From Leadbetterella sp964423865 (GTDB lineage Bacteria > Bacteroidota > Bacteroidia > Cytophagales > Spirosomataceae): a DNA stretch of 64,000 nt. Below, piece by piece: positions 42,365 to 51,531 of this stretch. Under the pieces are notes generated by a model. The model was not told the DNA's origin. It worked only from the letters and a program-made list of their open reading frames with translations, and did not search any database. Every line of letters begins with the position of its first letter. Positions within the stretch are counted from its first letter, which is position 1. The stretch is taken from contig CAYRGN010000016.1 of assembly GCA_964423865.1 (NCBI GenBank), positions 1 through 64,000 on the forward strand, written 5' to 3'. A program made the position numbers and the translations under genes.

Positions 42365-43735
42365 CTATTCTCCCTTTCTAAACACTATCCTGAAATCTCC
42401 CTGCACCAGCGTTACCTCTCCCCTGTCAGGATCAAAATGAAGAAGGATATCTTCATACTCAAAGGTATTACCGGCTTTGCGGGTGAAGGGCACATACATC
42501 TGCCCGGCGCGGGAGTCCTGGAAAATCATAGATGTACCGTCAGAAGAAATAGTAACAGACCTTGTCTTCCCGCTATCGAAGTAGGTACCCTTCAATTTGC
42601 CAAACTCCTCCTTACTCAAACCCTCCACCTGATCAAAGTCCGGCAACTCGGGCTGATTGCGGTAGGCTGACTGCAAAAGTACCATCTGGATATCATCTGT
42701 ATTGATATTCGTGGCATTAGAAAGGGTTACGAGCCCCAGTTGCTCATCAGGGAAATACCAGTAATCGGCAATAAAGTTCTCTATCCTCCCGCTGTGGAAG
42801 TAGCCTTTCGGGTTATTGAAGGGCAATTTTTCAATGCCCATGCCGTACTCGCCCGGAGTTTCGGGCAGCATCTGAACCAGGCTTTCCCGGCTGATGATCC
42901 TTCCTGAAAATAAAGCTGATAAAAACCGGTTCACCTCCACAACCGTAGAAAGCATGCCGCCACTGGCCGGGTGGTTAGAGAAGTGAATCGTGGCGTTATG
43001 CAGGTACCAGTCCTGGATGTTATAGGAAAGGGCTTCCCTGCCGGAGGTGTCTTTTCCCACCGTGTAGCAGGTGTTTTTCAAACCCTGCGGTCCGGCTATT
43101 TTCTCCTGTAGCAGGGCATTGAAATCTTTTCCGTACACCTTCTCCAGGATAAAACCGAGCAAAGCGTAATTGGTATTGCTGTATTCGTAATCCGTTCCGG
43201 GCTCAAAATTGACTCCGGGTGCCGAGGCATAGGCGATAAACTCTTCCTGCGTATGCGGCTGTTCTTCCCAGGCTATTCCGCCGGGAATTTCCGTAAAGTT
43301 AAAAATACCGCTCCGGTGCTTCAGCAGCATTTCAATAGTGATCTGGCCCGCATGGGGCCAATGCGGGTACCAGGCAGATAAAGAATCACTTAATTTCAGT
43401 CTTCCTTCCTCCACCGCTTTAAGCACCAGCACTGCCGTATACGTTTTGGTAATGGAACCAATCCGCATCCGGGTGCCGGAATCCAGCGGCGTGCCTTGGT
43501 CTGCATCGGCATAACCCACGGAACGGGCATAGATGATGGAATCGCGAAAAGAAACGGCCACCGAACCCATAAATTTCCTGTTCCTGAACAGGTGATCCAT
43601 ATAGGCATTGAGCCGCGACTGCGCCATTGCCTCCTTTTGCGCCAGCAGGCACACGAAAATGATGAAGATATTTTTCAAAAACAGTTTTATTTGGCGCAAA
43701 ATTAAAGAAACACATCTAATTTCGTATCTCAGCAT
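42365..43735 (-). CDS. Serine hydrolase, class C beta-lactamase family
   Basis: A 456-residue penicillin-binding-protein-like hydrolase. The SxxK motif is IGSITKTYTA (Ser94, Lys97), the YxN motif is in YEYSNTNYALLG, and a HSG-type third motif occurs in GYFHSGRIENF. A hydrophobic signal (IFIIFVCLLAQKEAMAQ) shows export; the 20 residues before it suggest that a TTG downstream may be the true start. A C-terminal beta-rich domain follows. Members act as peptidases or esterases more often than true beta-lactamases. It stands alone. Confidence 0.9.
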   Translation of the reverse strand: MLRYEIRCVSLILRQIKLFLKNIFIIFVCLLAQKEAMAQSRLNAYMDHLFRNRKFMGSVAVSFRDSIIYARSVGYADADQGTPLDSGTRMRIGSITKTYTAVLVLKAVEEGRLKLSDSLSAWYPHWPHAGQITIEMLLKHRSGIFNFTEIPGGIAWEEQPHTQEEFIAYASAPGVNFEPGTDYEYSNTNYALLGFILEKVYGKDFNALLQEKIAGPQGLKNTCYTVGKDTSGREALSYNIQDWYLHNATIHFSNHPASGGMLSTVVEVNRFLSALFSGRIISRESLVQMLPETPGEYGMGIEKLPFNNPKGYFHSGRIENFIADYWYFPDEQLGLVTLSNATNINTDDIQMVLLQSAYRNQPELPDFDQVEGLSKEEFGKLKGTYFDSGKTRSVTISSDGTSMIFQDSRAGQMYVPFTRKAGNTFEYEDILLHFDPDRGEVTLVQGDFRIVFRKGE

Positions 43736-43775
43736 TTGATCTTATCTTCAAGGCATAAACCTATTCGCCCCCCTT

Positions 43776-44273
43776 ATGATGATAAACACAGAACGTCTTT
43801 CCATCAGGCAGCTATCAGAAACAGACGCCGCCTTTATTTTTGAATTACTCAATACCGGCAACTGTATCCGGTATATCGGCGACCGGAATATTCATTCGGA
43901 AGCCGATGCCTTAGCATATATCCAAAAAATAAACGGGAACCCTGACACGGATTATCAGACAGTAACGCTCAAAGAAACCAATGTCGCTATCGGGCTGATC
44001 ACCCTCATCCGGCGGGATTACCTTGATTTCCGCGATATAGGTTTTGCATTTCTGCCCGTCTACTCCGGCAGAGGCTATGCGTATGAAGCGGCAAAGGCGG
44101 TTTTGGATAATCAGGCAGAGAACCGTTATCCAGAAACCCTGCTGGCGATAACCCTGTCCGACAATACCGCGTCTATCCGGCTGATCGAGAAACTCGGCTT
44201 AGCGTTTGAAAGAGTGATTGAGCGCGACAAAGAAAGCCTGTACCTCTACAGCAGGACTCTCCTTAAGCCCTGA
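43776..44273 (+). CDS. GNAT-family N-acetyltransferase (RimJ/RimL type)
   Basis: A 165-residue acetyltransferase: TERLSIRQLSETDAAFIFELLNT at the start, IGFAFLPVYSGRGYAYEAAKAVLD (acetyl-CoA loop) near 90 and SDNTASIRLIEKLGLAFERVI near 130. This order matches RimJ/RimL-like enzymes that acetylate protein N-termini or small amines. It is divergent from the serine hydrolase gene. The substrate is not known. Confidence 0.9.
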   Translation: MMINTERLSIRQLSETDAAFIFELLNTGNCIRYIGDRNIHSEADALAYIQKINGNPDTDYQTVTLKETNVAIGLITLIRRDYLDFRDIGFAFLPVYSGRGYAYEAAKAVLDNQAENRYPETLLAITLSDNTASIRLIEKLGLAFERVIERDKESLYLYSRTLLKP

Positions 44274-44384
44274 CCCGGTTGCATATTTTGGCCTTAAAAG
44301 TTTGAATAGATTGATCTCGAAACGGTAGAACGCAAGAGTCTGATGAAAGAATACTATGAATAATCCCGGCCGGAAAACGTTAGC

Positions 44385-45191
44385 ATGTACCAAAAACGCA
44401 AAATGAAATCCAAAAAAAGTCTTAGAACCCTTATTCTTGTCTTTATCTGTTTTGCGGCTTATCATTTCCTTTTCCTGAACTTTACACCCATAAAGTACGG
44501 GCTTGACAAGATTACACACCAGGGCCTGGTGAGCTATATTCTCACCTACCTGATCATTGGGATACCCATTTTTGCGGGTACATGGTTGATCAACCGTTCG
44601 GATATCCTGAAAAGCCTGGGGCTTTCGTCCGGTATTTTAACCGCCGCTGCAACAAGCCTGCTATTTACCCTGCCCATGTTTATCGGAGGTTTACTTTTTT
44701 TTCGGTTTGACCGGCAGATAGACGTGGAAAACTTAATAGCCGGCACCCTGGTGGCAGGTTTTATGGAAGAACTGTATTTCAGAAGTTTTCTTTTTGGTCA
44801 GTTATTCCGGAAAACCCGCCTGGGCTTTATCACTTCTATTGCGCTGGGAGCCGCCATTTTCGCATCCGGGCATTTATACCAAAGCCAGGACACCCGTACA
44901 CTTATCGGGATTTTTACCATCACCTTTTCAGGAGCTGTATTTTTTGCCTGGCTATACGTGGAATGGAACTATAACCTGTGGGTTCCCATACTCACCCATA
45001 CCTTCATGAATCTTTCCTGGAGCCTGTTTAAGATAGACGATACCGCCCTGGGAGGTACGAAAGCCAATATTTTCAGAGGATTGACGATCTTGACGGCCAT
45101 CGTATTTACCATTTTATACAAAAGGAGAAGAAACCAAAAACTGACCGTTAACCGCCGAACATTATGGCTAAAAGAGGATGAAACAAATTGA
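44385..45191 (+). CDS. CPBP-family intramembrane metalloprotease
   Basis: A 268-residue protein with about eight membrane helices. The family motifs are EELYFRSFLFGQLF (EExxxR) near residue 128, FASGHLYQ (FxxxH) near 162 and HTFMNLSW near 205, which together form the active site of Rce1/CPBP proteases. Bacterial members cleave membrane or exported peptides and some give bacteriocin self-immunity. ATG 44403 is an alternative start. Its 3' end overlaps the next gene by 14 bases. Confidence 0.92.
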   Translation: MYQKRKMKSKKSLRTLILVFICFAAYHFLFLNFTPIKYGLDKITHQGLVSYILTYLIIGIPIFAGTWLINRSDILKSLGLSSGILTAAATSLLFTLPMFIGGLLFFRFDRQIDVENLIAGTLVAGFMEELYFRSFLFGQLFRKTRLGFITSIALGAAIFASGHLYQSQDTRTLIGIFTITFSGAVFFAWLYVEWNYNLWVPILTHTFMNLSWSLFKIDDTALGGTKANIFRGLTILTAIVFTILYKRRRNQKLTVNRRTLWLKEDETN

Positions 45192-45978
45192 ATTTGCTCA
45201 TAGGGCCAAAAGAATTTTAGAGCAAGACGAAAACGTGATCGGCCTGGCCGTAGGCGGCTCCTGGCTCACCGGGCAGCTGGACGAGTATTCCGACCTTGAT
45301 CTCATACTGGTCACCAAAGAAAAAATATCCGGTAATAAAAGCAAAATGCTGACCTACGCCGAACGCCTGGGGAACTTTCTCTCCGGTTTTACAGGCGAAC
45401 ACGTGGGCGAACCGCGGGTACTGATCTGCCTTTATGACGCCCCCCTTCTGCACGTCGACATCAAATTTCTCACACCGGAAGAACTGGAACAACGCGTGGA
45501 AGACCCCGTCATCCTGCTCGACAAAGAACGGCAGTTTCAATCGGTGTTAGACAAGACCAAGGCCGTCTTCCCTTATCCCGACTACCAGTGGATCGAAGAT
45601 CGTTTCTGGACCTGGATACATTACGCCTTGCTGAAAATCAGGCGGGGCGAATACCTCGAAGCCTATGACTTTTCAGGATTCTTACGAATGGTGGTATTCG
45701 GCCCACTCCTGCACATCAAAAACGGCAACCTGCCGAGAGGGGTTCGGAAAGTGGAAGCCGAGTTACCCTTAGAAGACTTCCAGGCCTTACAATCTACTAT
45801 TCCCACATACGATAAAGCATCGCTGCTCGCCGGCTTAAGAAATGCCGTAGAACTCTACCGCCACTTAAGAACCTCCCTCTTTGATGCTACGGTAGAGTTA
45901 AAAACTGAAACCGAAAAGCGGGTGATGCAGTATTTTGAAGATATTGATAAGAAAAATAACGCTAAACCCCTTCCTTGA
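45178..45978 (+). CDS. Nucleotidyltransferase-fold protein
   Basis: A 266-residue protein of the DNA polymerase beta-like nucleotidyltransferase superfamily. The signature is GLAVGGSWLTGQLDEYSDLDLILV near residue 20, with Asp-x-Asp metal ligands, and HVDIKFL near 95 supplies the third acidic residue. The helical C-terminal half recalls aminoglycoside adenylyltransferases (AadE/ANT6-like), but no resistance role can be claimed. The gene overlaps the CPBP protease gene and is probably co-expressed with it. Confidence 0.8.
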   Translation: MKQIEFAHRAKRILEQDENVIGLAVGGSWLTGQLDEYSDLDLILVTKEKISGNKSKMLTYAERLGNFLSGFTGEHVGEPRVLICLYDAPLLHVDIKFLTPEELEQRVEDPVILLDKERQFQSVLDKTKAVFPYPDYQWIEDRFWTWIHYALLKIRRGEYLEAYDFSGFLRMVVFGPLLHIKNGNLPRGVRKVEAELPLEDFQALQSTIPTYDKASLLAGLRNAVELYRHLRTSLFDATVELKTETEKRVMQYFEDIDKKNNAKPLP

Positions 45979-46205
45979 CCCTCAGAAACAGAGATTCTGT
46001 CACCACTTACCCTATTACAAGATACATTTCACAGGCGAATATTTCCGAACTTTTTGATGCTAAATAATCAAAGTATGGATCTCACTAAAATCCTGATCAT
46101 TGTCACCAATATACAGCAGAAACCGGGTAGTAACCACCTGTCACGGTATAGGCTGCTTACTGGATGGAAGCTGTCGCATTTATCTATTCACCCCTGAAAT
46201 ACCAC

Positions 46206-46757
46206 TTATTTTCCAGCCTTTAATCTTTCATAAAGATAAAAAAACATTCGGGGTACCATAATACCAATCAGCGCACCTACCACCACATCTCCGGGCTGAT
46301 GTACGCCCACATAAATGCGGGAGTAGCTCATGAGTACTGCCCAGAACAACAACAACCAGAATACGTATCGGTTTCCTTTAAAAGCAAGAGAAAAGCCGCT
46401 GAAAAGTCCGAAACTGTTGGCCGCATGGGAAGACGCGAAACCGTACATTCCGCCGCAGTTGCCCAGCAATGTCATTTCTTCCAGGAAGTCGTGACAAGGC
46501 CTGAGACGCTCAAAATTAGGCTTCAGGATACCCGAGGCAATAAAATCACACAGTCCTACCGCCGCTGCTATAAGCACAAAATAGGTTAACGACTGGCGCA
46601 AGGCGAAATTCCGAAAAAGGATAATCACCATCACGAGAATGACGGGAAACCAGGACCGGGAATTGGTATACACCATGAAAAACTTATCCCAAAAAGGGCT
46701 ATGGAAGCTATTCAGCCATAAAAACAACTGTTTGTCCAGCTCCAGTACTGTTTCCAT
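46206..46757 (-). CDS. PAP2-family lipid phosphatase
   Basis: A 183-residue membrane phosphatase with about five helices. The acid-phosphatase motifs are in order KPNFERLRPC near 76, GFASSHAANSFGLFSG near 103 and SRIYVGVHQPGDVVVGALIG near 146, with the two catalytic histidines in SSHA and HQPGD. Substrates of this family include undecaprenyl diphosphate and lipid A. Its start touches the trpS stop codon (TGATG), so it is translated from the trpS message. Confidence 0.92.
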   Translation of the reverse strand: METVLELDKQLFLWLNSFHSPFWDKFFMVYTNSRSWFPVILVMVIILFRNFALRQSLTYFVLIAAAVGLCDFIASGILKPNFERLRPCHDFLEEMTLLGNCGGMYGFASSHAANSFGLFSGFSLAFKGNRYVFWLLLFWAVLMSYSRIYVGVHQPGDVVVGALIGIMVPRMFFYLYERLKAGK

Positions 46758-47731
46758 CAGGCAAACCGCATAAGTTTACGCACCTCTTCCATGGTTTTAC
46801 GGGCCACGGCCTCCGCTTTTTCTTCGCCTATCTTCAACTGCTTCTCCAGGGCTTCGGTGTTTTCAAAATAGTAATTGTAAATCTCCCGGTGTCTGGCAAA
46901 ACGAGTGAGTATAGCTTCATACAGTTCCTTTTTGGCGTGGCCGTAACCATAGCCGCCGGCCAGGTAGTTTTTCCGCATCTCCGCTACCTGCTCGGGTGTA
47001 CCCACCAGACTAAAGATTCGGAATGTATTGTCTGCATCCGGGTTCTTGGGCTCTTCAAGAGGTGTGGCATCCGATACAATCTTCTTAATCACCTTGTTCA
47101 GCTCATTTTCAGGAAGGAAAACATCGATGTAGTTATTATACGATTTACTCATTTTCTGCCCGTCTATACCGGGAATGGTCATGACCTCCTCACTGATCAC
47201 CGCCTCGGGAATCTTAAACACTTCTCCATACACCCGGTTAAATACATCGGCCATGTCGCGGGCCATTTCGAGGTGTTGTTTCTGGTCTTTCCCCACCGGC
47301 ACATAGTCGGCCTGGTACAGGATAATATCGGCGGTCATGAGTACGGGATACGTAAACAGACCGGCATTCACGTCAGACAGCTTCTCCGACTTGTCTTTAA
47401 ACGAATGCGCATTGGCCAGCATGGGGTAAGGCGTAAGGCAATTGAGGTACCAGGTAAGTTCAGTATGGTAAGGCGCCAGGCGCGACTGCCGGTAAAAAAC
47501 GCTCTTCTCCGTATCCAGTCCGCTGGCCAGCCACGCCGAAGCCACCGCCCGCGTATTTTGTTCCAGCACTTCCGGATCTTTGATGGTGGTAAGGGAGTGG
47601 AGGTCGGCTATGAATAAGAAAGATTCGTTCCCCGGCTTAGCGGAAAGTTGTACAGCAGGTTCAATGGCGCCCAGTAAATTGCCCAAATGCGGCCGTCCGG
47701 TTGCCTGTATCCCTGTTAAAATTCTTGCCAT
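46757..47731 (-). CDS. trpS: Tryptophanyl-tRNA synthetase
   Basis: A 324-residue class I aminoacyl-tRNA synthetase of normal bacterial length. The HIGH-like motif is TGRPHLGNLLG near residue 12 and the KMSKS motif is GQKMSKSYNN near 196. ADIILYQADYVPVGKDQKQHLEMARDMA belongs to the tryptophan-binding core. It charges tRNA-Trp in the cytoplasm. It forms a two-gene unit with the PAP2 phosphatase gene. Confidence 0.98.
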   Translation of the reverse strand: MARILTGIQATGRPHLGNLLGAIEPAVQLSAKPGNESFLFIADLHSLTTIKDPEVLEQNTRAVASAWLASGLDTEKSVFYRQSRLAPYHTELTWYLNCLTPYPMLANAHSFKDKSEKLSDVNAGLFTYPVLMTADIILYQADYVPVGKDQKQHLEMARDMADVFNRVYGEVFKIPEAVISEEVMTIPGIDGQKMSKSYNNYIDVFLPENELNKVIKKIVSDATPLEEPKNPDADNTFRIFSLVGTPEQVAEMRKNYLAGGYGYGHAKKELYEAILTRFARHREIYNYYFENTEALEKQLKIGEEKAEAVARKTMEEVRKLMRFA

Positions 47732-47786
47732 ATTTTTTTATCGCTTGTTTAAACTTTGGTACCTTTCACAAAAATAGGAAAAACAG

Positions 47787-48449
47787 ATGATAGCCGAATC
47801 AACTTTCGCTTTTTTAAGGAATCTGGCCGCAAACAACAACCGCGAATGGTTCACCGAAAACCGGGCCTTATACGATGTCGCAAAGGAAAATTTTGTAAAA
47901 TTCTGCGAGGAGGTCCTGGAAGAAATGAAGGCCTTTGAACCCACCTTTTACGACACCCGCATCAAAGACTGCATTTTCCGGATCAACCGCGACATCCGGT
48001 TTTCGAAAGATAAGCGCCCCTACAAAAACTATCTGGCGGCGGCTTTCGGAGAGGGCGGACGCAACTCGGGAAAAATCGATTACTATTTTCAAATACAGAA
48101 CGATGAAACGTTTATCGGCGGTGGACTCTGGCAACCTACCACCGCACAACTCGCCCAATTTCGCCAGGAAATTGATTATTCTCCCGATGCCCTGAAAGAA
48201 ATTATTGAAGCGGAAGATTTCCGGAAGCATTTTCCCCTGATCTACGGTGAAAAGCTGAAAAGAGCCCCCAAAGGCTATACCGAAGATCATCCCGATATTG
48301 AACTGCTTCGGTACAAGGAAATGTTCTTCTGGAAAAAATTCAGTAACGAAGAAGTAAAATCACCCGGTTTCAAAGCCGATCTTCTCCACCACATGCAGGT
48401 ATTGAAACCCTATTTGGATTATTTGAATGAGTTGTTTTACGGGAAATAA
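47787..48449 (+). CDS. DUF2461 (TIGR02453) family protein
   Basis: A 220-residue protein of the DUF2461 family: FLRNLAANNNREWFTENRALYDVAKENFVKF at the start, CIFRINRDIRFSKDKRPYKNYLAAAF near 68 and GGGLWQPTTAQLAQFRQEID near 113. The family is widespread in Bacteroidota and has no established biochemical role. No signal or membrane helix is present. It is divergent from trpS and convergent with metZ. Confidence 0.9.
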   Translation: MIAESTFAFLRNLAANNNREWFTENRALYDVAKENFVKFCEEVLEEMKAFEPTFYDTRIKDCIFRINRDIRFSKDKRPYKNYLAAAFGEGGRNSGKIDYYFQIQNDETFIGGGLWQPTTAQLAQFRQEIDYSPDALKEIIEAEDFRKHFPLIYGEKLKRAPKGYTEDHPDIELLRYKEMFFWKKFSNEEVKSPGFKADLLHHMQVLKPYLDYLNELFYGK

Positions 48450-48556
48450 AAGAACAGATTTCATCTTTGTGTTCTTAGTGCCTTTAACGTTGTGAACCTT
48501 TGTGAAAATTTAAAATTGATTATTTCACAAAGAACATAACGTTAGTTTTCACCAAA

Positions 48557-48623
48557 TTCACAAAGAATAGCTTTGTGAAAACATGTGAATAAATTGCTTA
48601 CCTCTTGCAAACAATTTATTCAC
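48557..48623. terminator. Paired hairpins between convergent genes
   Basis: First hairpin: TTCACAAAG (48557-48565) and CTTTGTGAA (48571-48579) with a 5-base loop. Second hairpin: GTGAATAAATTG (48585-48596) and CAATTTATTCAC (48612-48623), a perfect 12-bp stem. They lie between the converging DUF2461 and metZ genes and probably end both transcripts, although long T-tracts are absent. The rest of the gap is made of related CTTTGTG / CACAAAG segments. Confidence 0.6.
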
Positions 48624-48636
48624 TTCGGTTTCTATC

Positions 48637-49806
48637 TTACTTCGACCCCAAAATAGCCTGGGTAAAATCTTCGATCAGATCGTCTACATCTTCTAACCCT
48701 ACCGATACCCGCATGCTGCCTTCGTAAATACCCAGCGCATATTTGTCTTCTGCCGGCACTTTGGAGTGTGTTGTGGTAAACGGATTGGTAATGGTGGTGT
48801 GGCTGTCGCCCAGGTTGGAGGTCAGGGAAGGCACCTTTAACAGTTTGCTAAACCGAACTACCCGCTCAAAACCGCCCTCCAGTTCAAAGGTGATCAATGC
48901 CCCACCCGAACTCATCTGCCTTTGGGCCAGTTCTTTCTGGGCAAAAGACTCCAGGAAAGGATAATTCACCTGCTTAACACCCTCCGTTTTTTCCAGGGCC
49001 GTTGCCAGCGTCAGCGCATTACTGCAATGCCTTTCCATGCGCAGGCTAAGGGTCTCTAGGCTTCGTGAAAGCACCCAGGCATTAAAAGGCGAAAGCGCCG
49101 GTCCCGTCTGGCGGGTAAAGAACCTCACCTTCTCCATCAGGGCTTTCGTACCCACAATCACCCCACCGAGTACGCGGCCCTGTCCGTCCATAAATTTGGT
49201 GGCCGAATGAAGCACCAGGTTGGCACCGAACCGACTGGGCACCTGCAATACCGGAGTGGCAAAGCAGTTATCAATACAATAGATCAGGTCATATTTTTGG
49301 GTCAACTCCCCTATCATTTGCAGGTCTACAATCTCCAGACCTGGGTTAGAGGGGGTCTCCAGGTAAATCATTTTGGTGTTCGGACGAATAGCCGCCTCCC
49401 AGGTTTCTTTCGGAGCCGAAGCGTCTACGTACGTATATTCAATCCCCCATTTAACCAGAATTTGGGTGATCACCTGGTGGGAAGAGCCAAAAAGGGCCTT
49501 CGAGGAAAGCAAGTGATCTCCGGCCGATAAATGCGCGCCGAAGCAGGCAAAAACCGCGGCCATACCGGTAGCGGTGGCCACGCCGTCTTCCAATTCTTCC
49601 AATACACATACCTTATCGACAAACTCCTGTACGGTAGGATTGGAAAAACGCGAATAAATATTTCCTTCAATGGCGCCGGAGAAAAGGTCTTTCCCCTGGG
49701 CGGCATCTTCGTAACAAAAACTACTGGTGAGGTATAGAGGACTGGAGTTTTCCCGGTTCTGGGATTTCTCTGCTTGAATTTTGATAACCTGTGTCTGTTT
49801 TTTCAT
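48637..49806 (-). CDS. metZ: O-succinylhomoserine sulfhydrylase
   Basis: A 389-residue PLP enzyme of the Cys/Met metabolism family. IYSRFSNPTVQEF near 50 and the PLP lysine in LVLHSATKFMDGQGRVLGG near 198 are diagnostic; the GQGRVLGG continuation favours MetZ over cystathionine synthase or lyase. MetZ makes homocysteine from O-succinylhomoserine and sulfide. I start at ATG 49806 (MKKQTQVIKI); the longer frame adds nine unlikely residues. The neighbour upstream is a PlsC-like gene. Confidence 0.88.
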   Translation of the reverse strand: MKKQTQVIKIQAEKSQNRENSSPLYLTSSFCYEDAAQGKDLFSGAIEGNIYSRFSNPTVQEFVDKVCVLEELEDGVATATGMAAVFACFGAHLSAGDHLLSSKALFGSSHQVITQILVKWGIEYTYVDASAPKETWEAAIRPNTKMIYLETPSNPGLEIVDLQMIGELTQKYDLIYCIDNCFATPVLQVPSRFGANLVLHSATKFMDGQGRVLGGVIVGTKALMEKVRFFTRQTGPALSPFNAWVLSRSLETLSLRMERHCSNALTLATALEKTEGVKQVNYPFLESFAQKELAQRQMSSGGALITFELEGGFERVVRFSKLLKVPSLTSNLGDSHTTITNPFTTTHSKVPAEDKYALGIYEGSMRVSVGLEDVDDLIEDFTQAILGSK

Positions 49807-49829
49807 CGGTTTAAATTTTAAGTATATTG

Positions 49830-50399
49830 TCAATGATTAAATATTTCGTTTTTATAGTTCGCTATCCAGTCTTTCTGCCGCCCCCCCAGCTGTTCAAAAA
49901 AAGGCACAAAACGAGACTGGATATCGGCCTGAAAATCACCGCTGGGATAAAACGGCTCGGCCACCTTCACTTCTTTCCGTTCCTTGTCAAAACCCACCAT
50001 AATCACGGGTATACCGGCCCCGAGGGCAATATAATAAAAGCCGGATTTCAGTCGGGGAACATTCTTCCGCGTCCCCTCCGGCGCCAGGGCAATCAGCGCC
50101 TCTTCTTCCCTCCCCACCGCCTCCACGCTGCTTTCCACCAGGTTGTTCTTTTCCGACCGGTACACCGGAATGCCGCCCAGGGCCCGAAAAATAAAACCGA
50201 AAGGGGGCCGGAACAACTCCGCTTTCCCCAGGTAAGCGATCTTGCGGTCCAGCACCGCTCGCGCGCCCAAACCCACGAAAAAATCGGTATTATCCCAATG
50301 AGGGGCCACCGCGAAAATGGCCTTACGAACGCCCGGATCTACTCCGCCGGATAACTTCCAGCCAGAGACGCGAAACAAAAACCTGAGAATGAACTTCAT
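49830..50399 (-). CDS. PlsC-like acyltransferase
   Basis: A 189-residue lysophosphatidic-acid-acyltransferase-family protein. The catalytic HxxxxD is in FAVAPHWDNTDFFVGLG near residue 31, with FRALGGIPVYRS near 70 and ALIALAPEGTRKN near 98 as the substrate-binding blocks. It belongs to the short acyltransferase group without a long N-terminal domain. It begins with no gap after the M50 protease stop, so the two are co-translated. The acyl donor and acceptor are unknown. Confidence 0.88.
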   Translation of the reverse strand: MKFILRFLFRVSGWKLSGGVDPGVRKAIFAVAPHWDNTDFFVGLGARAVLDRKIAYLGKAELFRPPFGFIFRALGGIPVYRSEKNNLVESSVEAVGREEEALIALAPEGTRKNVPRLKSGFYYIALGAGIPVIMVGFDKERKEVKVAEPFYPSGDFQADIQSRFVPFFEQLGGRQKDWIANYKNEIFNH

Positions 50400-51521
50400 T
50401 TACGAAATGGGGTAGGGCATAAAGCAAAGTACAAAAATCAGCATAGCCAGCCACCCCAGCAGCCTACGCCCGATTCCCAGGGGTTCCGAATCCGGAGTAG
50501 GTGGATGATACACGCCCAACACCCTGCCCAACAAGAAACCAAACGCCAGAAAACCCGGATAACCCGCCACACCGGGGCAAAACCGGGTCAGGAGCAATTG
50601 CCCGAAAATTACACTAAGCGCCAGCACCCAATTCCGGGTACGGTCAGTAAATATCTTTGAAAAACACAAATAAACAAAATAAACATAGAATAAAAATTGC
50701 AGGAGCAGCCTCCACTGCCCGTCGGCCTGCACCGTCTGGAACTCAGAAGGCGTAAATATTCCCAGGCCGGAATACGCCACCAGGAGTACCAGCGCCATTG
50801 GTGACACCACATCAAAAGCCTTTCTCCCGATCAGCGCGTAAAGAATATGCCCCCCATCAAGTTGACCGATAGGCAGCAAATTAATGGCGGTGAAAAGCAA
50901 CCCGAGGAACCCGGCCAGAATCAAGGGATAGTGGGAAAGCTCGTATGCATGCGGCAACAAGGCGGGGTCGCCGAAAGTGCTTTCCAGGAAACGATAGAGC
51001 AGGCTCTTCCCCAACACAATGGCTTCCATATCGTACACCGGACTGTCCAGCAGCTCCCGGTAATTTCCCTGGTATTCCCGGTATTCGGGATGGATATGGT
51101 ACACAAAGGAATCGTCAGGCATGTACATAAAACCGAGGACGAGCGTCACTACCGACACCACAAAACCGGCCAGCGGACCGGCAATTCCGATATCAAAATA
51201 ATCCTTTTTTGACCGGATATAGTCTTTGATCCGGATAAAAGCGCCAAAAGTACCAATGGAAAGGAATATCCCCAACCAACCGGGAATATAGTAAGGAAGC
51301 GTCACTTTCACTTTCCGGATCCGGGCCATAAAATAATGCCCGAACTCGTGGGTGGTCAGGAAAGCCAGAAACGGCACAGAAAACCAGAACCCCTGCTTAA
51401 AGTGTTCCATGCCCATCTGTCCGCTTAAAAAAGAATTCCCGTAGATCCACTCCGCCCCCGCCAGCGTGGTGGTGACCACAGTAGCCAGGAAGAGGAGGAT
51501 GTGCGTACGGTATTTTTTCAT
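50400..51521 (-). CDS. Site-2-protease-family membrane metalloprotease (M50)
   Basis: A 373-residue protein with about eight membrane helices. The zinc motif HExxH is TTHEFGHYFMARI near residue 56, and the third ligand lies in LPIGQLDGGHILYALIG near 218. This is the S2P/SpoIVFB class, which cleaves within membrane helices, for example anti-sigma factors. No PDZ domain is visible. It is the first gene of the unit with the PlsC-like enzyme. A repeat-rich leader of nearly 290 bases precedes it. Confidence 0.92.
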   Translation of the reverse strand: MKKYRTHILLFLATVVTTTLAGAEWIYGNSFLSGQMGMEHFKQGFWFSVPFLAFLTTHEFGHYFMARIRKVKVTLPYYIPGWLGIFLSIGTFGAFIRIKDYIRSKKDYFDIGIAGPLAGFVVSVVTLVLGFMYMPDDSFVYHIHPEYREYQGNYRELLDSPVYDMEAIVLGKSLLYRFLESTFGDPALLPHAYELSHYPLILAGFLGLLFTAINLLPIGQLDGGHILYALIGRKAFDVVSPMALVLLVAYSGLGIFTPSEFQTVQADGQWRLLLQFLFYVYFVYLCFSKIFTDRTRNWVLALSVIFGQLLLTRFCPGVAGYPGFLAFGFLLGRVLGVYHPPTPDSEPLGIGRRLLGWLAMLIFVLCFMPYPIS

Positions 51522-51531
51522 GTGTATAAAT

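Noticed and set aside
42365..43735. Antibiotic-resistance beta-lactamase
   Set aside because: SxxK and YxN motifs only show the serine hydrolase fold; most such Bacteroidota proteins are not true beta-lactamases.
45178..45978. Aminoglycoside resistance gene
   Set aside because: Only the general nucleotidyltransferase signature is present; the C-terminal half lacks clear AadE-specific motifs.
46075..46197. 40-codon plus-strand frame starting MDLTKILIIVTN
   Set aside because: The first residues look protein-like but the rest does not; it has no ribosome-binding site and no neighbour to support it.
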